From the NCBI GenBank assembly GCA_947495125.1, contig CANLXL010000007.1, positions 62,001-126,000 of the forward strand: a stretch of DNA of 64,000 nucleotides, written 5' to 3'. Made by a program: the position numbers and the translations under genes. Numbering within the stretch: position 1 is the stretch's first letter; the number at the start of each line of letters is the position of its first letter. Source of the stretch: an uncultured Flaviramulus sp. (GTDB lineage Bacteria; Bacteroidota; Bacteroidia; Flavobacteriales; Flavobacteriaceae). Below are positions 17,583 to 27,076 of this stretch, in pieces. The notes under the pieces are model-generated. The model was not told the origin of the DNA. It was given only the letters and a program-made list of their open reading frames with translations, and made no database searches.

Positions 17583-17612
17583 TTGGTCATTCACTTAATA
17601 ACTCTAAATTTG
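17583..17612 (+). promoter_or_regulatory. promoter of the SulP gene
   Basis: TTG (17583-17585), 19-base spacer, TAAATTTG (17605-17612): a full match to the Bacteroidota housekeeping consensus. It is 22 bases before the start codon. Confidence 0.75.
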
Positions 17613-17634
17613 CAGCTTCTTAAAACAAACCGTT

Positions 17635-19248
17635 ATGACTGAGTTTATTAGAAAAAGAGCCGCAAATGCTAAAAATGATATTTTAAGTGGACTAACCGTG
17701 GCTTTGGCTTTGGTTCCCGAGGCTGTTGCCTTTGCATTTGTCGCCGGAGTAGATCCCTTAGTTGGTCTGTATGCGGCTTTCATGATTGGTTTAATAACCT
17801 CAATATTTGGCGGTCGTCCGGGAATGATTAGTGGTGCTACCGGAGCATTAGCTGTTGTGATGGTAAGCTTAGTTGCAGAAGGAAATGCTATGGGAGCCGA
17901 AAGCGAAAATCTCGGACTTTATTATTTATTTGCTACCGTTATTTTAATGGGGATTATTCAAACGCTTGCCGGTGTTTTTAAATTAGGGAAATTTGTGAGA
18001 CTCATACCGCATCCGGTAATGATGGGATTTGTTAATGGCTTGGCTATTGTGATATTCTTATCACAACTAGGGATGTTTAAAGATGTTAATGGCGATTGGT
18101 TTACGGGGGCGAAAATGTGGGTTATGGCTGGGCTTGTGGCTTTAACCATGGGGATTATGTTTGGCTTGCCTAAATTGACTAAAAAATTACCTGAAGCTTT
18201 GATCGCTATTTTAGCGGTTTCGGCTATCGTCATATTTGGGAACTTAGATGTAGCTACGGTTGGAAGCTTTATTCGCGATGGCGGCGGAGAAGGTTTGAAA
18301 GGGGGCCTACCCCAATTTCAAACAGATATATTCACTAAAATACCATTCAATTTGGCAACTATAAAATTTATTTTCCCTTATGCTCTAATTCTTGCTGCTA
18401 TAGGATTGATTGAATCTCTAATGACTTTAAACCTAGTTGATGAGCTAACGGAAACCAGAGGTAATGCCAATAGGGAATGTATGGCTCAGGGTGGTGCTAA
18501 CATTATTACAGGTTTCTTTGGAGGTATGGGCGGTTGTGCTATGATTGGACAATCGTTAATTAATATAAAAGGTGGTGGTCGAGGAAGACTTTCCGGCATT
18601 GTTGCGGCACTGGCTTTACTAGGGTTTATTTTATTTGCTTCCGGACTTATTGAGCAAGTACCTATCGCGGCATTGGTTGGTGTTATGTTTATGGTCGTTA
18701 TTGGCACATTTGCATGGAGTAGTTTTAGAATTTTAAATAAAATACCATTTAGTGATGTGGTTGTTTTAATCACTGTTTCTGCTTTAACGGTTATTTTCGA
18801 TTTGGCTATAGCGGTTATTGCAGGCGTTATTATTAGTGCATTAGTGTTTTCATGGGAAAATGCAAAACGTATTAGAGCCCGAAAAAGAATGCGTGAAGAT
18901 GGTACTAAGGTCTATGAAATTTGGGGACCCTTGTTTTTTGGATCGATCATTGCTTTTAATGAAAAATTTGACGCTAAGAATGATCCTCAACATGTTGAGG
19001 TTGATTTTATAGAATCCAGAGTGAGCGATCATTCTGCTTTAGAAGCTATTTTTAATTTGGTGAATAAATACGAAGCTGAAGGCAAGTCCATTAAGCTGAA
19101 ACATTTGAGTGAAGATTGCAAAGTGCTGCTTTACAAAGCAAGTCCTAAGTTTAGAGAGGTTATTGTTGAGGATATTGACGATCCACGTTATCACTTAGCC
19201 GAAAACCCTGAAGCATTCAGTAAAGGGCTTTCGGAATATAAGCTTTAG
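17635..19248 (+). CDS. SulP family inorganic anion transporter with STAS domain
   Basis: 537 residues. About 12-14 hydrophobic segments cover residues 10-410, starting with the SulP signature region SGLTVALALVPEAVAFAFVAGVDPLVGLYAAF and the conserved GMISGATGALAVVMV. The C-terminal cytoplasmic STAS domain (about 425-525) contains the VEVDFIESRVSDHSALEAI segment. The family moves sulfate, bicarbonate or other anions, often with Na+; the substrate is not decidable here. It is monocistronic with its own promoter. Confidence 0.92.
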   Translation: MTEFIRKRAANAKNDILSGLTVALALVPEAVAFAFVAGVDPLVGLYAAFMIGLITSIFGGRPGMISGATGALAVVMVSLVAEGNAMGAESENLGLYYLFATVILMGIIQTLAGVFKLGKFVRLIPHPVMMGFVNGLAIVIFLSQLGMFKDVNGDWFTGAKMWVMAGLVALTMGIMFGLPKLTKKLPEALIAILAVSAIVIFGNLDVATVGSFIRDGGGEGLKGGLPQFQTDIFTKIPFNLATIKFIFPYALILAAIGLIESLMTLNLVDELTETRGNANRECMAQGGANIITGFFGGMGGCAMIGQSLINIKGGGRGRLSGIVAALALLGFILFASGLIEQVPIAALVGVMFMVVIGTFAWSSFRILNKIPFSDVVVLITVSALTVIFDLAIAVIAGVIISALVFSWENAKRIRARKRMREDGTKVYEIWGPLFFGSIIAFNEKFDAKNDPQHVEVDFIESRVSDHSALEAIFNLVNKYEAEGKSIKLKHLSEDCKVLLYKASPKFREVIVEDIDDPRYHLAENPEAFSKGLSEYKL

Positions 19249-19310
19249 ATTTGTTAGACGTTGTGAGTGACTGAGACTGATGATCGGATACTGCGATGGC
19301 TTAGCGAGTA

Positions 19311-19757
19311 CTATCGTATGGGTCTTTTGAGCTGTTCTTTGACACGATCGAACGATTTTTTACTGGCGCGCTCCCAACGATAAATCTTGTATTTTTTGCC
19401 CTTATTAACTTCTCTCTTGTTATTGCGGTCGCGTGTTACTTTTAACCAATTAAAGCGTTTTTTGATGATCATCGAACTTAATTCATCTTCATAACCAATA
19501 CCTTCGAGAGCATTTAAAGCGGCAATAGATACATTTTGAATGTTATCATTAATCGCATTGAGAAGTACAGGAACTGATGAGAAGCAACCGATAACCCCAA
19601 GAGCTTCCGCAGCATATTGCCGGGTTCTATAATTACCATGTTTAAGAGCATACTCTAACTTGTCAATCTGTTCATTGCGAATCCAAAAGCGAATAGCCGT
19701 CCTGGAGGGTTGAATAACCCTCAATTTAAAGAGTAGATATGTAAGCTCATAATGCAT
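19311..19757 (-). CDS. HEAT-repeat protein
   Basis: 148 residues. Residues about 30-95 form two HEAT repeats (IDKLEYALKHGNYRTRQYAAEALGVIG, then VPVLLNAINDNIQNVSIAALNALEGIG). The C-terminus is very basic (KVTRDRNNKREVNKGKKYKIYRW) and may contact nucleic acid or the membrane. HEAT repeats are protein-binding scaffolds; partner unknown. Convergent with the SulP gene. Confidence 0.7.
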   Translation of the reverse strand: MHYELTYLLFKLRVIQPSRTAIRFWIRNEQIDKLEYALKHGNYRTRQYAAEALGVIGCFSSVPVLLNAINDNIQNVSIAALNALEGIGYEDELSSMIIKKRFNWLKVTRDRNNKREVNKGKKYKIYRWERASKKSFDRVKEQLKRPIR

Positions 19758-19897
19758 GAATAATAATGATACCGTTTATTTATTAGTATAGAATAAGTGA
19801 GAATCGTTACACACATCTAAACCGGACAATATAAGTTTTAAGCTTATGAGACAATAGAGGTGACTGCCAACTGAAGACTACAACTGCGAATTGAAGT

Positions 19898-20380
19898 TTA
19901 GTTTTTCGATAAATTTCTAGATTGACCACTTAGAAATTTCCAGCCACTTTTACGTTTTATTAAAGTACCGGATTCGATAATTCTAAATGTCATAGGATTA
20001 TTCGTTGTATCTACGTTTACACACCGTACAATGCCGGAGTAGTTTGCGATTCTACTTGTTATTGGGAATATTTCAATAGTTTCCCAAGAAAATTCAACGT
20101 AATTGATAGTTTTAGAATTTGAGAGTAATATGTTTTTAACTGTTTTATAATCTAATGCAGATTCATATCCCGGGGGTACCCAAAAGAAATCATCGGAGTT
20201 GTCTAAATATCTAAATTCAGCTTGTAAACCATCTTTTACAATATCATTATGATAGTTTTCAAACATCTCCTTAATCTCGGCCGTTATAATTTTTTTATTC
20301 TTATTATTTAGAGTTTTTTGAGCAGAACAGGTAAAGCCTACGGTTAAAAAAAAACAATATAATAGCATCTTTTTCATCAC
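19898..20380 (-). CDS. secreted NTF2-like (DUF4440/SnoaL type) protein
   Basis: 160 residues with a signal peptide ending TCSAQ. The mature part has the cone-shaped NTF2-like pattern: a helix (IITAEIKEMFENYHNDIVKDG), DDFFWVPPGYESALDYKTVKNIL, and strands ending FRIIESGTLIKRKSGWKFLSGQSR. Such proteins bind small ligands or serve as catalytic scaffolds; no activity can be claimed. Its ATG overlaps the coaD stop (ATGA), so it is translationally coupled to coaD and likely part of ddl-coaD. Confidence 0.65.
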   Translation of the reverse strand: MMKKMLLYCFFLTVGFTCSAQKTLNNKNKKIITAEIKEMFENYHNDIVKDGLQAEFRYLDNSDDFFWVPPGYESALDYKTVKNILLSNSKTINYVEFSWETIEIFPITSRIANYSGIVRCVNVDTTNNPMTFRIIESGTLIKRKSGWKFLSGQSRNLSKN

Positions 20381-20829
20381 AATGTCACACTTTTTGGTAC
20401 AAGTTTCGTATAATCACCATTATTTCTAATGACGTCGCGTACAATTGAAGATGCAATGTAAGAGGTATTTGCGGATGTTAAAAGGAAGACAGTTTCAATA
20501 GGAGCCAAATCTCTATTGGTATGTGCAATGGCTTTTTCAAATTCAAAGTCTGCAGGATTTCTAAGTCCGCGTAAAATAAAATCAACATTAATGCTTTTAC
20601 AGAAATCTACAGTTAATCCTTTGTAGGTCATAACTTTAACTCGAGGTTCGTCGATAAAAGCCTTTTCAATGAATTGTTTACGTTCTTCCAAAGTGAACAT
20701 ATATTTTTTACTGGAGTTTACACCAATTGCCACAATGATTTCATCAAAAAGCGTCACGCCACGTTTAATAATATCGTAATGACCTAATGTTAAAGGATCA
20801 AAAGACCCAGGGAAAATGGCTTGCTTCAT
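20377..20829 (-). CDS. coaD: phosphopantetheine adenylyltransferase
   Basis: Fourth step of coenzyme A synthesis: 4'-phosphopantetheine plus ATP to dephospho-CoA. 150 residues, with the nucleotidyltransferase motif FPGSFDPLTLGHYDII (TxGH type), FILRGLRNPADFEFEKAIAHTNR and SYIASSIVRDVIRNNGD. The length is normal. It lies 62 bases behind ddl and overlaps the following secreted-protein gene by four bases. Confidence 0.96.
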   Translation of the reverse strand: MKQAIFPGSFDPLTLGHYDIIKRGVTLFDEIIVAIGVNSSKKYMFTLEERKQFIEKAFIDEPRVKVMTYKGLTVDFCKSINVDFILRGLRNPADFEFEKAIAHTNRDLAPIETVFLLTSANTSYIASSIVRDVIRNNGDYTKLVPKSVTL

Positions 20830-20891
20830 TGGTGGTTAACTGTAATTATTACTAAGTTAAGGATTTTAATCTGTTTTTTAAATTATTCGGC

Positions 20892-21878
20892 TTAATTTGT
20901 GCGATTCTTCAGAGCTTCTTCGATGGCATTACCGAACAATGTGCTCATACTAATACCGGCTTCCTTAGCTTGTTGAGGTAAAATACTTTCTTTAGTAAAT
21001 CCGGGAACCGTATTCATTTCGAGCAAATGTGGCTCGCCATTTTTAAAAATAAACTCGCTTCTGGAAAACCCGGTCATTTTTAAAATCTCGTAGACCTGCT
21101 TTGCGACCATATTTACTTTTGTTTCTTCTTCTTTGGTTAATCTGGCCGGGGTAATTTCTTGAGACTTTCCTAGATATTTAGCTTCATAGTCAAAGAAATC
21201 ATTATCGCTAACAATCTCTGTAATGGGTAAGACTTTGGTTTTTCCGTTATAGGTGATGACACCCACAGATACTTCGGTGCCATCTAAATAGGATTCAATA
21301 ATGATTTCGTCATCTTCTTTAAAAGCAATATCTATGGCACTTTGTATGTCTTTTTTATGATGCACTTTCGTAATGCCAAAACTACTCCCGGCCTTATTGG
21401 CTTTAACAAAGCACGGTAAGCCTACTTTACTTATAATAGCATCTTCATTTATGGCATCTCCAAGGTTTACATAAAACGATTCTGCCGTTTTTATACCATA
21501 GGGTTTTAGGACACTTAGACAATCGCGTTTATTAAACGTTAAACTGGCCTGATACATCCCACAACTGGTATGAGGAATATTTAGAAGCTCAAAATAAGCC
21601 TGCATAAACCCATCTTCTCCCGGCGACCCGTGTATCGCATTAAACACACAGTCGAAACGAATGATTTTAGTAGCTACTCTAACAGAGAAATCATTTTTAT
21701 CTACTGGAAACTCTGCATTATTGGCATCTATATAAACCCATTTGTCTTTAAAAACATGGATGCGATACCCATTGTATTTTGTGTTGTCCAGACTTTCAAA
21801 AACGACATTCCCACTTTTTAAAGAGATTTCAAATTCACTGGAATATCCACCCATAATGATGGCTATATTTTTCTTCAT
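20892..21878 (-). CDS. ddl: D-alanine--D-alanine ligase
   Basis: ATP-grasp ligase producing D-Ala-D-Ala for peptidoglycan. 328 residues: IMGGYSSEFEISLKSG at the N-terminus, NAIHGSPGEDGFMQAYFELL, the ATP-grasp lysine region PCFVKANKAGSSFGITKV and the Mg2+-binding HLLEMNTVPGFTKESILPQQAK. It heads ddl-coaD and is divergent from the PASTA gene, another cell-wall-related protein. Confidence 0.96.
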   Translation of the reverse strand: MKKNIAIIMGGYSSEFEISLKSGNVVFESLDNTKYNGYRIHVFKDKWVYIDANNAEFPVDKNDFSVRVATKIIRFDCVFNAIHGSPGEDGFMQAYFELLNIPHTSCGMYQASLTFNKRDCLSVLKPYGIKTAESFYVNLGDAINEDAIISKVGLPCFVKANKAGSSFGITKVHHKKDIQSAIDIAFKEDDEIIIESYLDGTEVSVGVITYNGKTKVLPITEIVSDNDFFDYEAKYLGKSQEITPARLTKEEETKVNMVAKQVYEILKMTGFSRSEFIFKNGEPHLLEMNTVPGFTKESILPQQAKEAGISMSTLFGNAIEEALKNRTN

Positions 21879-22032
21879 TAATTATTTGTTTATTTCGTTG
21901 ATCCTGATAGTTATTGAGAGGAAGCCTCATTATTTAGATATTCTGAATCTAAAACGAACAATAAAACGTATCTATTATTAGTTAAGCTAAAATATCATAT
22001 AAATTGCAAAAGAAAAAACGGGAGCGTTTTTA

Positions 22033-22040
22033 TATATTTG
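22033..22040 (+). promoter_or_regulatory. -7 element upstream of the PASTA gene
   Basis: TATATTTG, full consensus, 42 bases before the chosen ATG at 22082. It lies downstream of a possible TTG start at 22004, which is therefore excluded. Confidence 0.6.
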
Positions 22041-22081
22041 CTAACATCGTTTTTAATTGGTGCGAACCGAAAATTCTATTC

Positions 22082-22648
22082 ATGAGTATTATTAAATTTC
22101 TTATCAGTAAAACATTTTTGAAACAAGTGTTATTAGCCGTAGTTGCCACAGTGATCATTTGTTTTATAATACTTAAATGGTTAAAGGTAACTACAAATCA
22201 TGGCGATTTTGAGACGGTACCAAACTTGATAGGGAAATCGATTAGCGTAGCCGATTTGGAACTAAAAGAGCATAATTTGGTCATGCAAATTCAGGATTCG
22301 GCCAATTTTAATCCGGATTATCCGAGATTTTCGGTCATAGAACAAGATCCTCCTGCAGATGCTAAAGTTAAAGAAGATCGTAAAATATATTTAACACTAA
22401 ATCCTTCAGGATATAGAAAGGTGTTAGTACCGGATGACTTGACCGAAAAAACATTCAGGCAAGTAAAACCAACTTTGGAAGCGATAGGCTTTAAGGTTGG
22501 TAAGCTCACCTATGTTGACAATATAGGTAAGGATTTGGTTCTTAGACTACAGTATAAAGGTAAAATCATTAAACCCGGAGATAAGCTTTCCAAAACATCG
22601 GTTATCGATTTGGTTTTGGGTAATGGCAAAAGGCCATCTTCAAAATAG
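22082..22648 (+). CDS. PASTA domain membrane protein
   Basis: 188 residues from the ATG at 22082 (MSIIKFLISKTF). One transmembrane helix at about 15-35 (VLLAVVATVIICFIIL) is followed by two PASTA domains (about 47-115 and 117-183: FETVPNLIGKSISVADLEL, KVLVPDDLTEKTFRQVKPTL). PASTA domains sense muropeptides or D-Ala-D-Ala-containing chains in kinases and penicillin-binding proteins. Here there is no kinase or transpeptidase domain, so it is a free-standing periplasmic PASTA protein. Its placement beside ddl supports a cell-wall link. Confidence 0.85.
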   Translation: MSIIKFLISKTFLKQVLLAVVATVIICFIILKWLKVTTNHGDFETVPNLIGKSISVADLELKEHNLVMQIQDSANFNPDYPRFSVIEQDPPADAKVKEDRKIYLTLNPSGYRKVLVPDDLTEKTFRQVKPTLEAIGFKVGKLTYVDNIGKDLVLRLQYKGKIIKPGDKLSKTSVIDLVLGNGKRPSSK

Positions 22649-22737
22649 ACCTATTAGAATTTTAATTTAAAAATGTAGTTGAAGATTTCCTCGTAATGAC
22701 TATCAGGATTTCGGAAATCGAAAACAAATTTATATAC

Positions 22738-23769
22738 ATGGATAACTATACGCCGCAACTACCGGATGAAGATCATCTTTACGAGCATCATGCCTTTACG
22801 GTAGATAAGGGTCAGGCGCCGTTGCGTATAGATAAATACCTAATGAATTTTATTGAGAATGCCACGCGTAACAAAATCCAGGAGGCGGCTAAAAATGGAA
22901 GTATTTTTGTTAATGATAGTCCTGTGAAATCGAGCTATAAGGTTAAACCGGATGATAACATCAGAGTACTTTTTACACACCCGCCACATGAAAATTTATT
23001 GGTAGGTGAAGACATAGATATTGATGTTGTTTATGAAGACGACGTGCTCTTAGTGGTTAACAAACCAGCTGGCATGGTGGTGCATCCGGGACATGGAAAT
23101 TATTCCGGGACCTTAATCAATGCCTTGATTCATAGATTTGATAATTTGCCGAATAACTCAAGTGAACGCCCCGGTTTGGTGCACCGTATTGATAAGGATA
23201 CCAGCGGACTTTTAGTCGTAGCAAAAACTGAAGAGGCCATGACACATTTATCGTTGCAGTTTGCTGAAAAAACCAGTGAACGTGAGTATGTTGCTTTAGT
23301 TTGGGGAAATGTTGAAGACGATGAAGGCACGATTGAAGGGCACATTGGGAGGCATCCTAAAAATCGCTTACAAAATACGGTCTTTCTGAATGATGAAGCC
23401 GATAAGGGTAAACCTGCCGTTACACATTATAAAGTTTTAGAGCGCTTAGGTTATGTGACTTTAGTATCCTGTAAGTTGGAAACCGGGCGAACACACCAAA
23501 TTCGTGTGCATATGAAACACATCGGGCATACGCTTTTTAATGATGAACGCTACGGTGGTGAAAAGATCTTAAAAGGCACTACATTTACCAAATATAAACA
23601 GTTCGTTGAGAATTGCTTTAAGGTGCTGCCTAGGCAAGCATTGCATGCAAAAACCTTAGGGTTCGTTCATCCGAAAACAGGCGAATTTATGAAATTTGAA
23701 ACCCCTATTCCGGACGATATTCAGCAGTGTATTGAAAAATGGAAAAGCTACACCAAGCATCAGGATTAG
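22738..23769 (+). CDS. rluD: 23S rRNA pseudouridine synthase, RluA/RluD family
   Basis: 343 residues from the ATG at 22738 (MDNYTPQLPDEDHLYEHH); an in-frame ATG at 22696 is possible but flavobacterial relatives begin at the later site. An S4 domain (about 22-75: LRIDKYLMNF, NGSIFVNDSPVKSSYKVKPDD) precedes the catalytic core with VVNKPAGMVVHPG and RPGLVHRIDKDTSGLLVVAKT, where the Asp of HRIDKDTSG is the catalytic residue; RTHQIRVHMKHIGHTLFNDERYGG closes the domain. It follows the PASTA gene in the same direction. Confidence 0.93.
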   Translation: MDNYTPQLPDEDHLYEHHAFTVDKGQAPLRIDKYLMNFIENATRNKIQEAAKNGSIFVNDSPVKSSYKVKPDDNIRVLFTHPPHENLLVGEDIDIDVVYEDDVLLVVNKPAGMVVHPGHGNYSGTLINALIHRFDNLPNNSSERPGLVHRIDKDTSGLLVVAKTEEAMTHLSLQFAEKTSEREYVALVWGNVEDDEGTIEGHIGRHPKNRLQNTVFLNDEADKGKPAVTHYKVLERLGYVTLVSCKLETGRTHQIRVHMKHIGHTLFNDERYGGEKILKGTTFTKYKQFVENCFKVLPRQALHAKTLGFVHPKTGEFMKFETPIPDDIQQCIEKWKSYTKHQD

Positions 23770-23771
23770 TT

Positions 23772-24938
23772 TTATTTTTTTATCACCTCCTCATGAATAG
23801 CGTCTAATAAACCATTGCTTTGGGTGTCATCGGTTAATTGCCAAAACATAATCCCGCCTAATCCATTGTCTTTAACATATTTGGTTTTTAATTTAACCGA
23901 TTTAGGATTGTCGTATGATATAAATAAGCTATCCGTAGCATTATACAAATAAGGCGCTTTTGCCAGAGGATCCCAATGTTCGACAAAGCCACCTTTACCT
24001 TCATACTTATCGCGAATGTTTGCGTATTGGGCCCAGCCAATCCAAACACCTTTGTTTTTTTGATAAAGCCCATTGTTTTCCGGACCTACACCTTTCCATG
24101 CTCTACCATAAAAGGCACCGCCAATAACGATTTGTTCAGGTTTTACTCCTATGTTTTTACAGAAGTCCACAATACTTTCTGCCGATCTTGGACTCCTTTT
24201 TCTTTTGCTTTTAGAAACAAATTCATAAGCTGGAGTACCTTTTATATCATCAAAATTAAAAGCTCCTAAATTCGTGTGGTGTGCGGTGAAAGGCGAACCT
24301 CCTCCTGCCAGATCATAGGTCATAACATTCATATAATCTGCATATTTCATAACTTCTAGAGTTTCGATATGGTCGTAATAACGTTCCCATCCTGCAGAGG
24401 CAAAAGTTAGCGTCATGTCATCTCCTATGGCGTCTAAGCCTTCTCTTAATTCTTTCATTAGAGCCGTAAAGTTTTGAGTGTCTTCTTTTCTGAATGTATT
24501 TCCGGCACCTCTCATCCCTGGGTATTCCCAATCCATATCGGTACCGTCTAAATCGTACGCTTTGATAAAATCCATGGTGCTTTCAACAAATTGATGTCTT
24601 AATTCGGGATCATTGGCCATGTCTGAAAACCCGGCACAACCGCCCCAGCCACCGCAAGCAATCATCACTTTTAAATCAGGGTATTGCTTTTTGTAGGCTA
24701 CGAGATCTTTTAGTTTTTTTGAGAAGGACTTATTTTTGAATTTCATCTGATTGTCAATCACTTCCGTAAAGGAAAAAATGATATGCGTTAGTTTTTCAAA
24801 TGGAATATTGTCTAAGGGGTAATTATTAGATGGTACGTAATAGGCCATAACGGCTATTTCCTTTTCTTTTTGTGCTGAACAGGGATTTAAAACCAGTGTT
24901 AAACAAATAATCGTAAATATGATCTTTAAAATTTTCAT
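23772..24938 (-). CDS. glycoside hydrolase family 18 chitinase-type enzyme
   Basis: 388 residues with a signal peptide (to about residue 22). The GH18 TIM barrel is clear: IIFSFTEV, KVMIACGGWGG (the SxGG element) and the catalytic DLDGTDMDWEYPG, D-x-x-D-x-D-x-E with E138 as acid/base. Retaining, substrate-assisted cleavage of beta-1,4-GlcNAc linkages is typical: chitin, peptidoglycan-like or N-glycan cores. No carbohydrate-binding or type IX sorting domain is attached. It follows the MlrC-type gene after 20 bases and converges on rluD with 2 bases between stops. Confidence 0.92.
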   Translation of the reverse strand: MKILKIIFTIICLTLVLNPCSAQKEKEIAVMAYYVPSNNYPLDNIPFEKLTHIIFSFTEVIDNQMKFKNKSFSKKLKDLVAYKKQYPDLKVMIACGGWGGCAGFSDMANDPELRHQFVESTMDFIKAYDLDGTDMDWEYPGMRGAGNTFRKEDTQNFTALMKELREGLDAIGDDMTLTFASAGWERYYDHIETLEVMKYADYMNVMTYDLAGGGSPFTAHHTNLGAFNFDDIKGTPAYEFVSKSKRKRSPRSAESIVDFCKNIGVKPEQIVIGGAFYGRAWKGVGPENNGLYQKNKGVWIGWAQYANIRDKYEGKGGFVEHWDPLAKAPYLYNATDSLFISYDNPKSVKLKTKYVKDNGLGGIMFWQLTDDTQSNGLLDAIHEEVIKK

Positions 24939-24958
24939 AATATTCTGAAGTTATAATG

Positions 24959-26509
24959 TTATTGATGAGATAAGGGCATAAGTCGTGTTGATAAATCCGG
25001 AGTATCCATATCCTTATCTAAAGGGAACATAGGTCTTTTAATACGTTTATGTCCGAGGCGCTCCAAGTCCTGATCGACACCTCCCGGCGTGAGTGCCATG
25101 ACCCAATCCCCTCGCATGTTATATAATTCGGGTACTAAATATCCAATCTTAACCACAACGATATCGGTGACTTTAGGGTTTAATCCCAAATTGGTGAAAT
25201 CGCTTTCACGATGATAGGGCTTACGTTTTTTTGTAACAATGACGTTGATGCTACCAACCTTAACCACCACTTCGGTTTCGGCATGTTTGTCACCATGCTC
25301 TATAGCTGTTATGGTGCCGTTTAGCAGAACGGGAGGTGCATACCTGTTATCCACCTGTGCACCCGCAGTAGCAGTTATAGTACCTCCAACACCAATGTCA
25401 ATAGCCTTAGCTACAAAATCAGGCCCAGGGATTGAAGCATAAATTAGTGATTTGCCATTTTCGTATTTAAATTCCGGACGTTTTAATAATTCAGTGAGTG
25501 TCCAGGTGACATCGCCGGCACCTCCGGCGGTTGGGTTATCACCCATATCGCTTATCATAAAGGGATGTTTGTCACTTGATAAAGCCTGTTGTAAAGCATC
25601 CTCAAGAGTTGTTGTTGGCGCTACGAAGTCAAAGTCGTGTCGCACGTCCCACATACTTTTGGCTAAATATTCGGCACTTTTACTAACTTCATTTTTATCA
25701 TCGCCGGTCACCATAACAACGGCATGATTTCTGGGTTCGTCTGCCCAGGCGTACCCCACCCAGATGGCGGCATCTAAGACGCCTTCTTTTTTGGTTTCAT
25801 GATCTACTCTGGCATATAAACTTTTTCCGGGTTCAATACGGGTGCTGGTTTTTTCACCTGGGAGTAAGATCGGAACCGGAATCCATGCTTTGTATTTGGG
25901 TTTTCCTTTTCCGCTTTCTAAGCGTTCCAATAGATTATCTACCGCACGCTTTTTAGACTCCATGGCATCTTCATGTGGCGCTAATCGGTAACAGGTAATT
26001 AAATCGGAATGATGGGCTAAGCGTTCAGAAACATTACCGTGTAAATCCATGCAGGTTGAAATTATGGTTTCGGTACCGATAACTTTCCGGATACGTTCTA
26101 TAAAATCCCCTTCAGGGTCATCAATACCGACCACACTCATAGCGCCATGGATATCAAAATAGAGTCCGTCATAAGGTAAATTCTCTTTGAGCATGTTCAG
26201 CGTTTTGGTTACCATCTCTTCATAGGCTTCGCGAGTGGTGATGCCTCCCGGCAGAGAACGCCCTCTTAAGGTAGGGAACCATTGGGCTCGTTTTCTGTTT
26301 TCTGCATCTTTAGCAAAAAAGGGGTAAGCCTTAAAAATGGTATCACCAGTTACCGGATGAAAAGCTTCAATATGCGATTGTGCCGGTGAAAATGTACTCG
26401 ACTCGATCGCAATACCGGCAATTGCAATTTTCGGTAAGGGGTTTGTTTTTTCACTTTTACAAGCGCTTAAGAGTAATAGTAAAACAAGAGAATGGATGAA
26501 TGTTTTCAT
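24959..26509 (-). CDS. M81 family (MlrC-like) metallopeptidase lipoprotein
   Basis: 516 residues with a lipobox (LLLLLSACKS). The MlrC family text is evident: KIAIAGIAIESSTFSPAQS, GLYFDIHGAMSVVGIDDPEGDF, DLHGNVSERL, and a second half with MISDMGDNPTAGGAGDVT and DIGVGGTITATAGA. The name comes from the last enzyme of microcystin degradation, but genomes without microcystin pathways carry many homologues, so the substrate is unknown; DHG and DxGDNPTAGG carry presumed metal ligands. It is the promoter-proximal gene of a pair with the GH18 enzyme. Confidence 0.87.
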   Translation of the reverse strand: MKTFIHSLVLLLLLSACKSEKTNPLPKIAIAGIAIESSTFSPAQSHIEAFHPVTGDTIFKAYPFFAKDAENRKRAQWFPTLRGRSLPGGITTREAYEEMVTKTLNMLKENLPYDGLYFDIHGAMSVVGIDDPEGDFIERIRKVIGTETIISTCMDLHGNVSERLAHHSDLITCYRLAPHEDAMESKKRAVDNLLERLESGKGKPKYKAWIPVPILLPGEKTSTRIEPGKSLYARVDHETKKEGVLDAAIWVGYAWADEPRNHAVVMVTGDDKNEVSKSAEYLAKSMWDVRHDFDFVAPTTTLEDALQQALSSDKHPFMISDMGDNPTAGGAGDVTWTLTELLKRPEFKYENGKSLIYASIPGPDFVAKAIDIGVGGTITATAGAQVDNRYAPPVLLNGTITAIEHGDKHAETEVVVKVGSINVIVTKKRKPYHRESDFTNLGLNPKVTDIVVVKIGYLVPELYNMRGDWVMALTPGGVDQDLERLGHKRIKRPMFPLDKDMDTPDLSTRLMPLSHQ

Positions 26510-26587
26510 GGTTGTAGTTTCGAAAATGATGAGTCAAGTTAATTCATTTCACGTTATGTTACAAACCATGCTTTATAATTAACATTT

Positions 26588-27016
26588 TTATATCCCCAAG
26601 TTGGGCAGATGTTTTACTTTATGATACATTAAGGCTGCGGAAAGGCATTTTTTTAGCGCGGTTTCAGGAATTTCATCATTGATATTAAAAACAAGTGCTC
26701 GCGATCCTTCAAAAGAAAATTTGTCGTTGTAAATCAATTTGAATGTTGGGACCAACTTACTGGTGCATTGAAAATACATGGCATATTGATTCGGACTATT
26801 TTTCTTCGCGTTTATTCTTATGGTGCTTCCTGTTTTGGTTAGGTAACTTGGTTCTCCCCATTTTAAGGTTTCTTCTAGTACGGTTACTTCAGGAATTTCT
26901 TTGGCGGTTTCAATAATTAATTGTCTGAGATTTAATAGTTTCTCTTTGATTACATCTGAATACTTGTTGAAAACGGATTTGACTTTCGGATTGGTGTTTA
27001 TTTTTAAAGCGGTCAT
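26588..27016 (-). CDS. DUF1801 domain protein
   Basis: 142 residues: VKSVFNKYSDVIKEKLLNLRQLIIETAKEIPEV, LEETLKWGEPSYLTKTGSTIRIN and YFQCTSKLVPTFKLIY. This is the DUF1801 (YdhG-like) fold, small cytoplasmic proteins related to the YjbR/MmcQ class; function not known. There is a 78-base gap to the MlrC gene start and the orientation is the same. Confidence 0.75.
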   Translation of the reverse strand: MTALKINTNPKVKSVFNKYSDVIKEKLLNLRQLIIETAKEIPEVTVLEETLKWGEPSYLTKTGSTIRINAKKNSPNQYAMYFQCTSKLVPTFKLIYNDKFSFEGSRALVFNINDEIPETALKKCLSAALMYHKVKHLPNLGI

Positions 27017-27076
27017 TGAGAATGGTATAATGTGTTTTAAATCATTACTTTGATTTTTATGGAATGTAGATTTATA

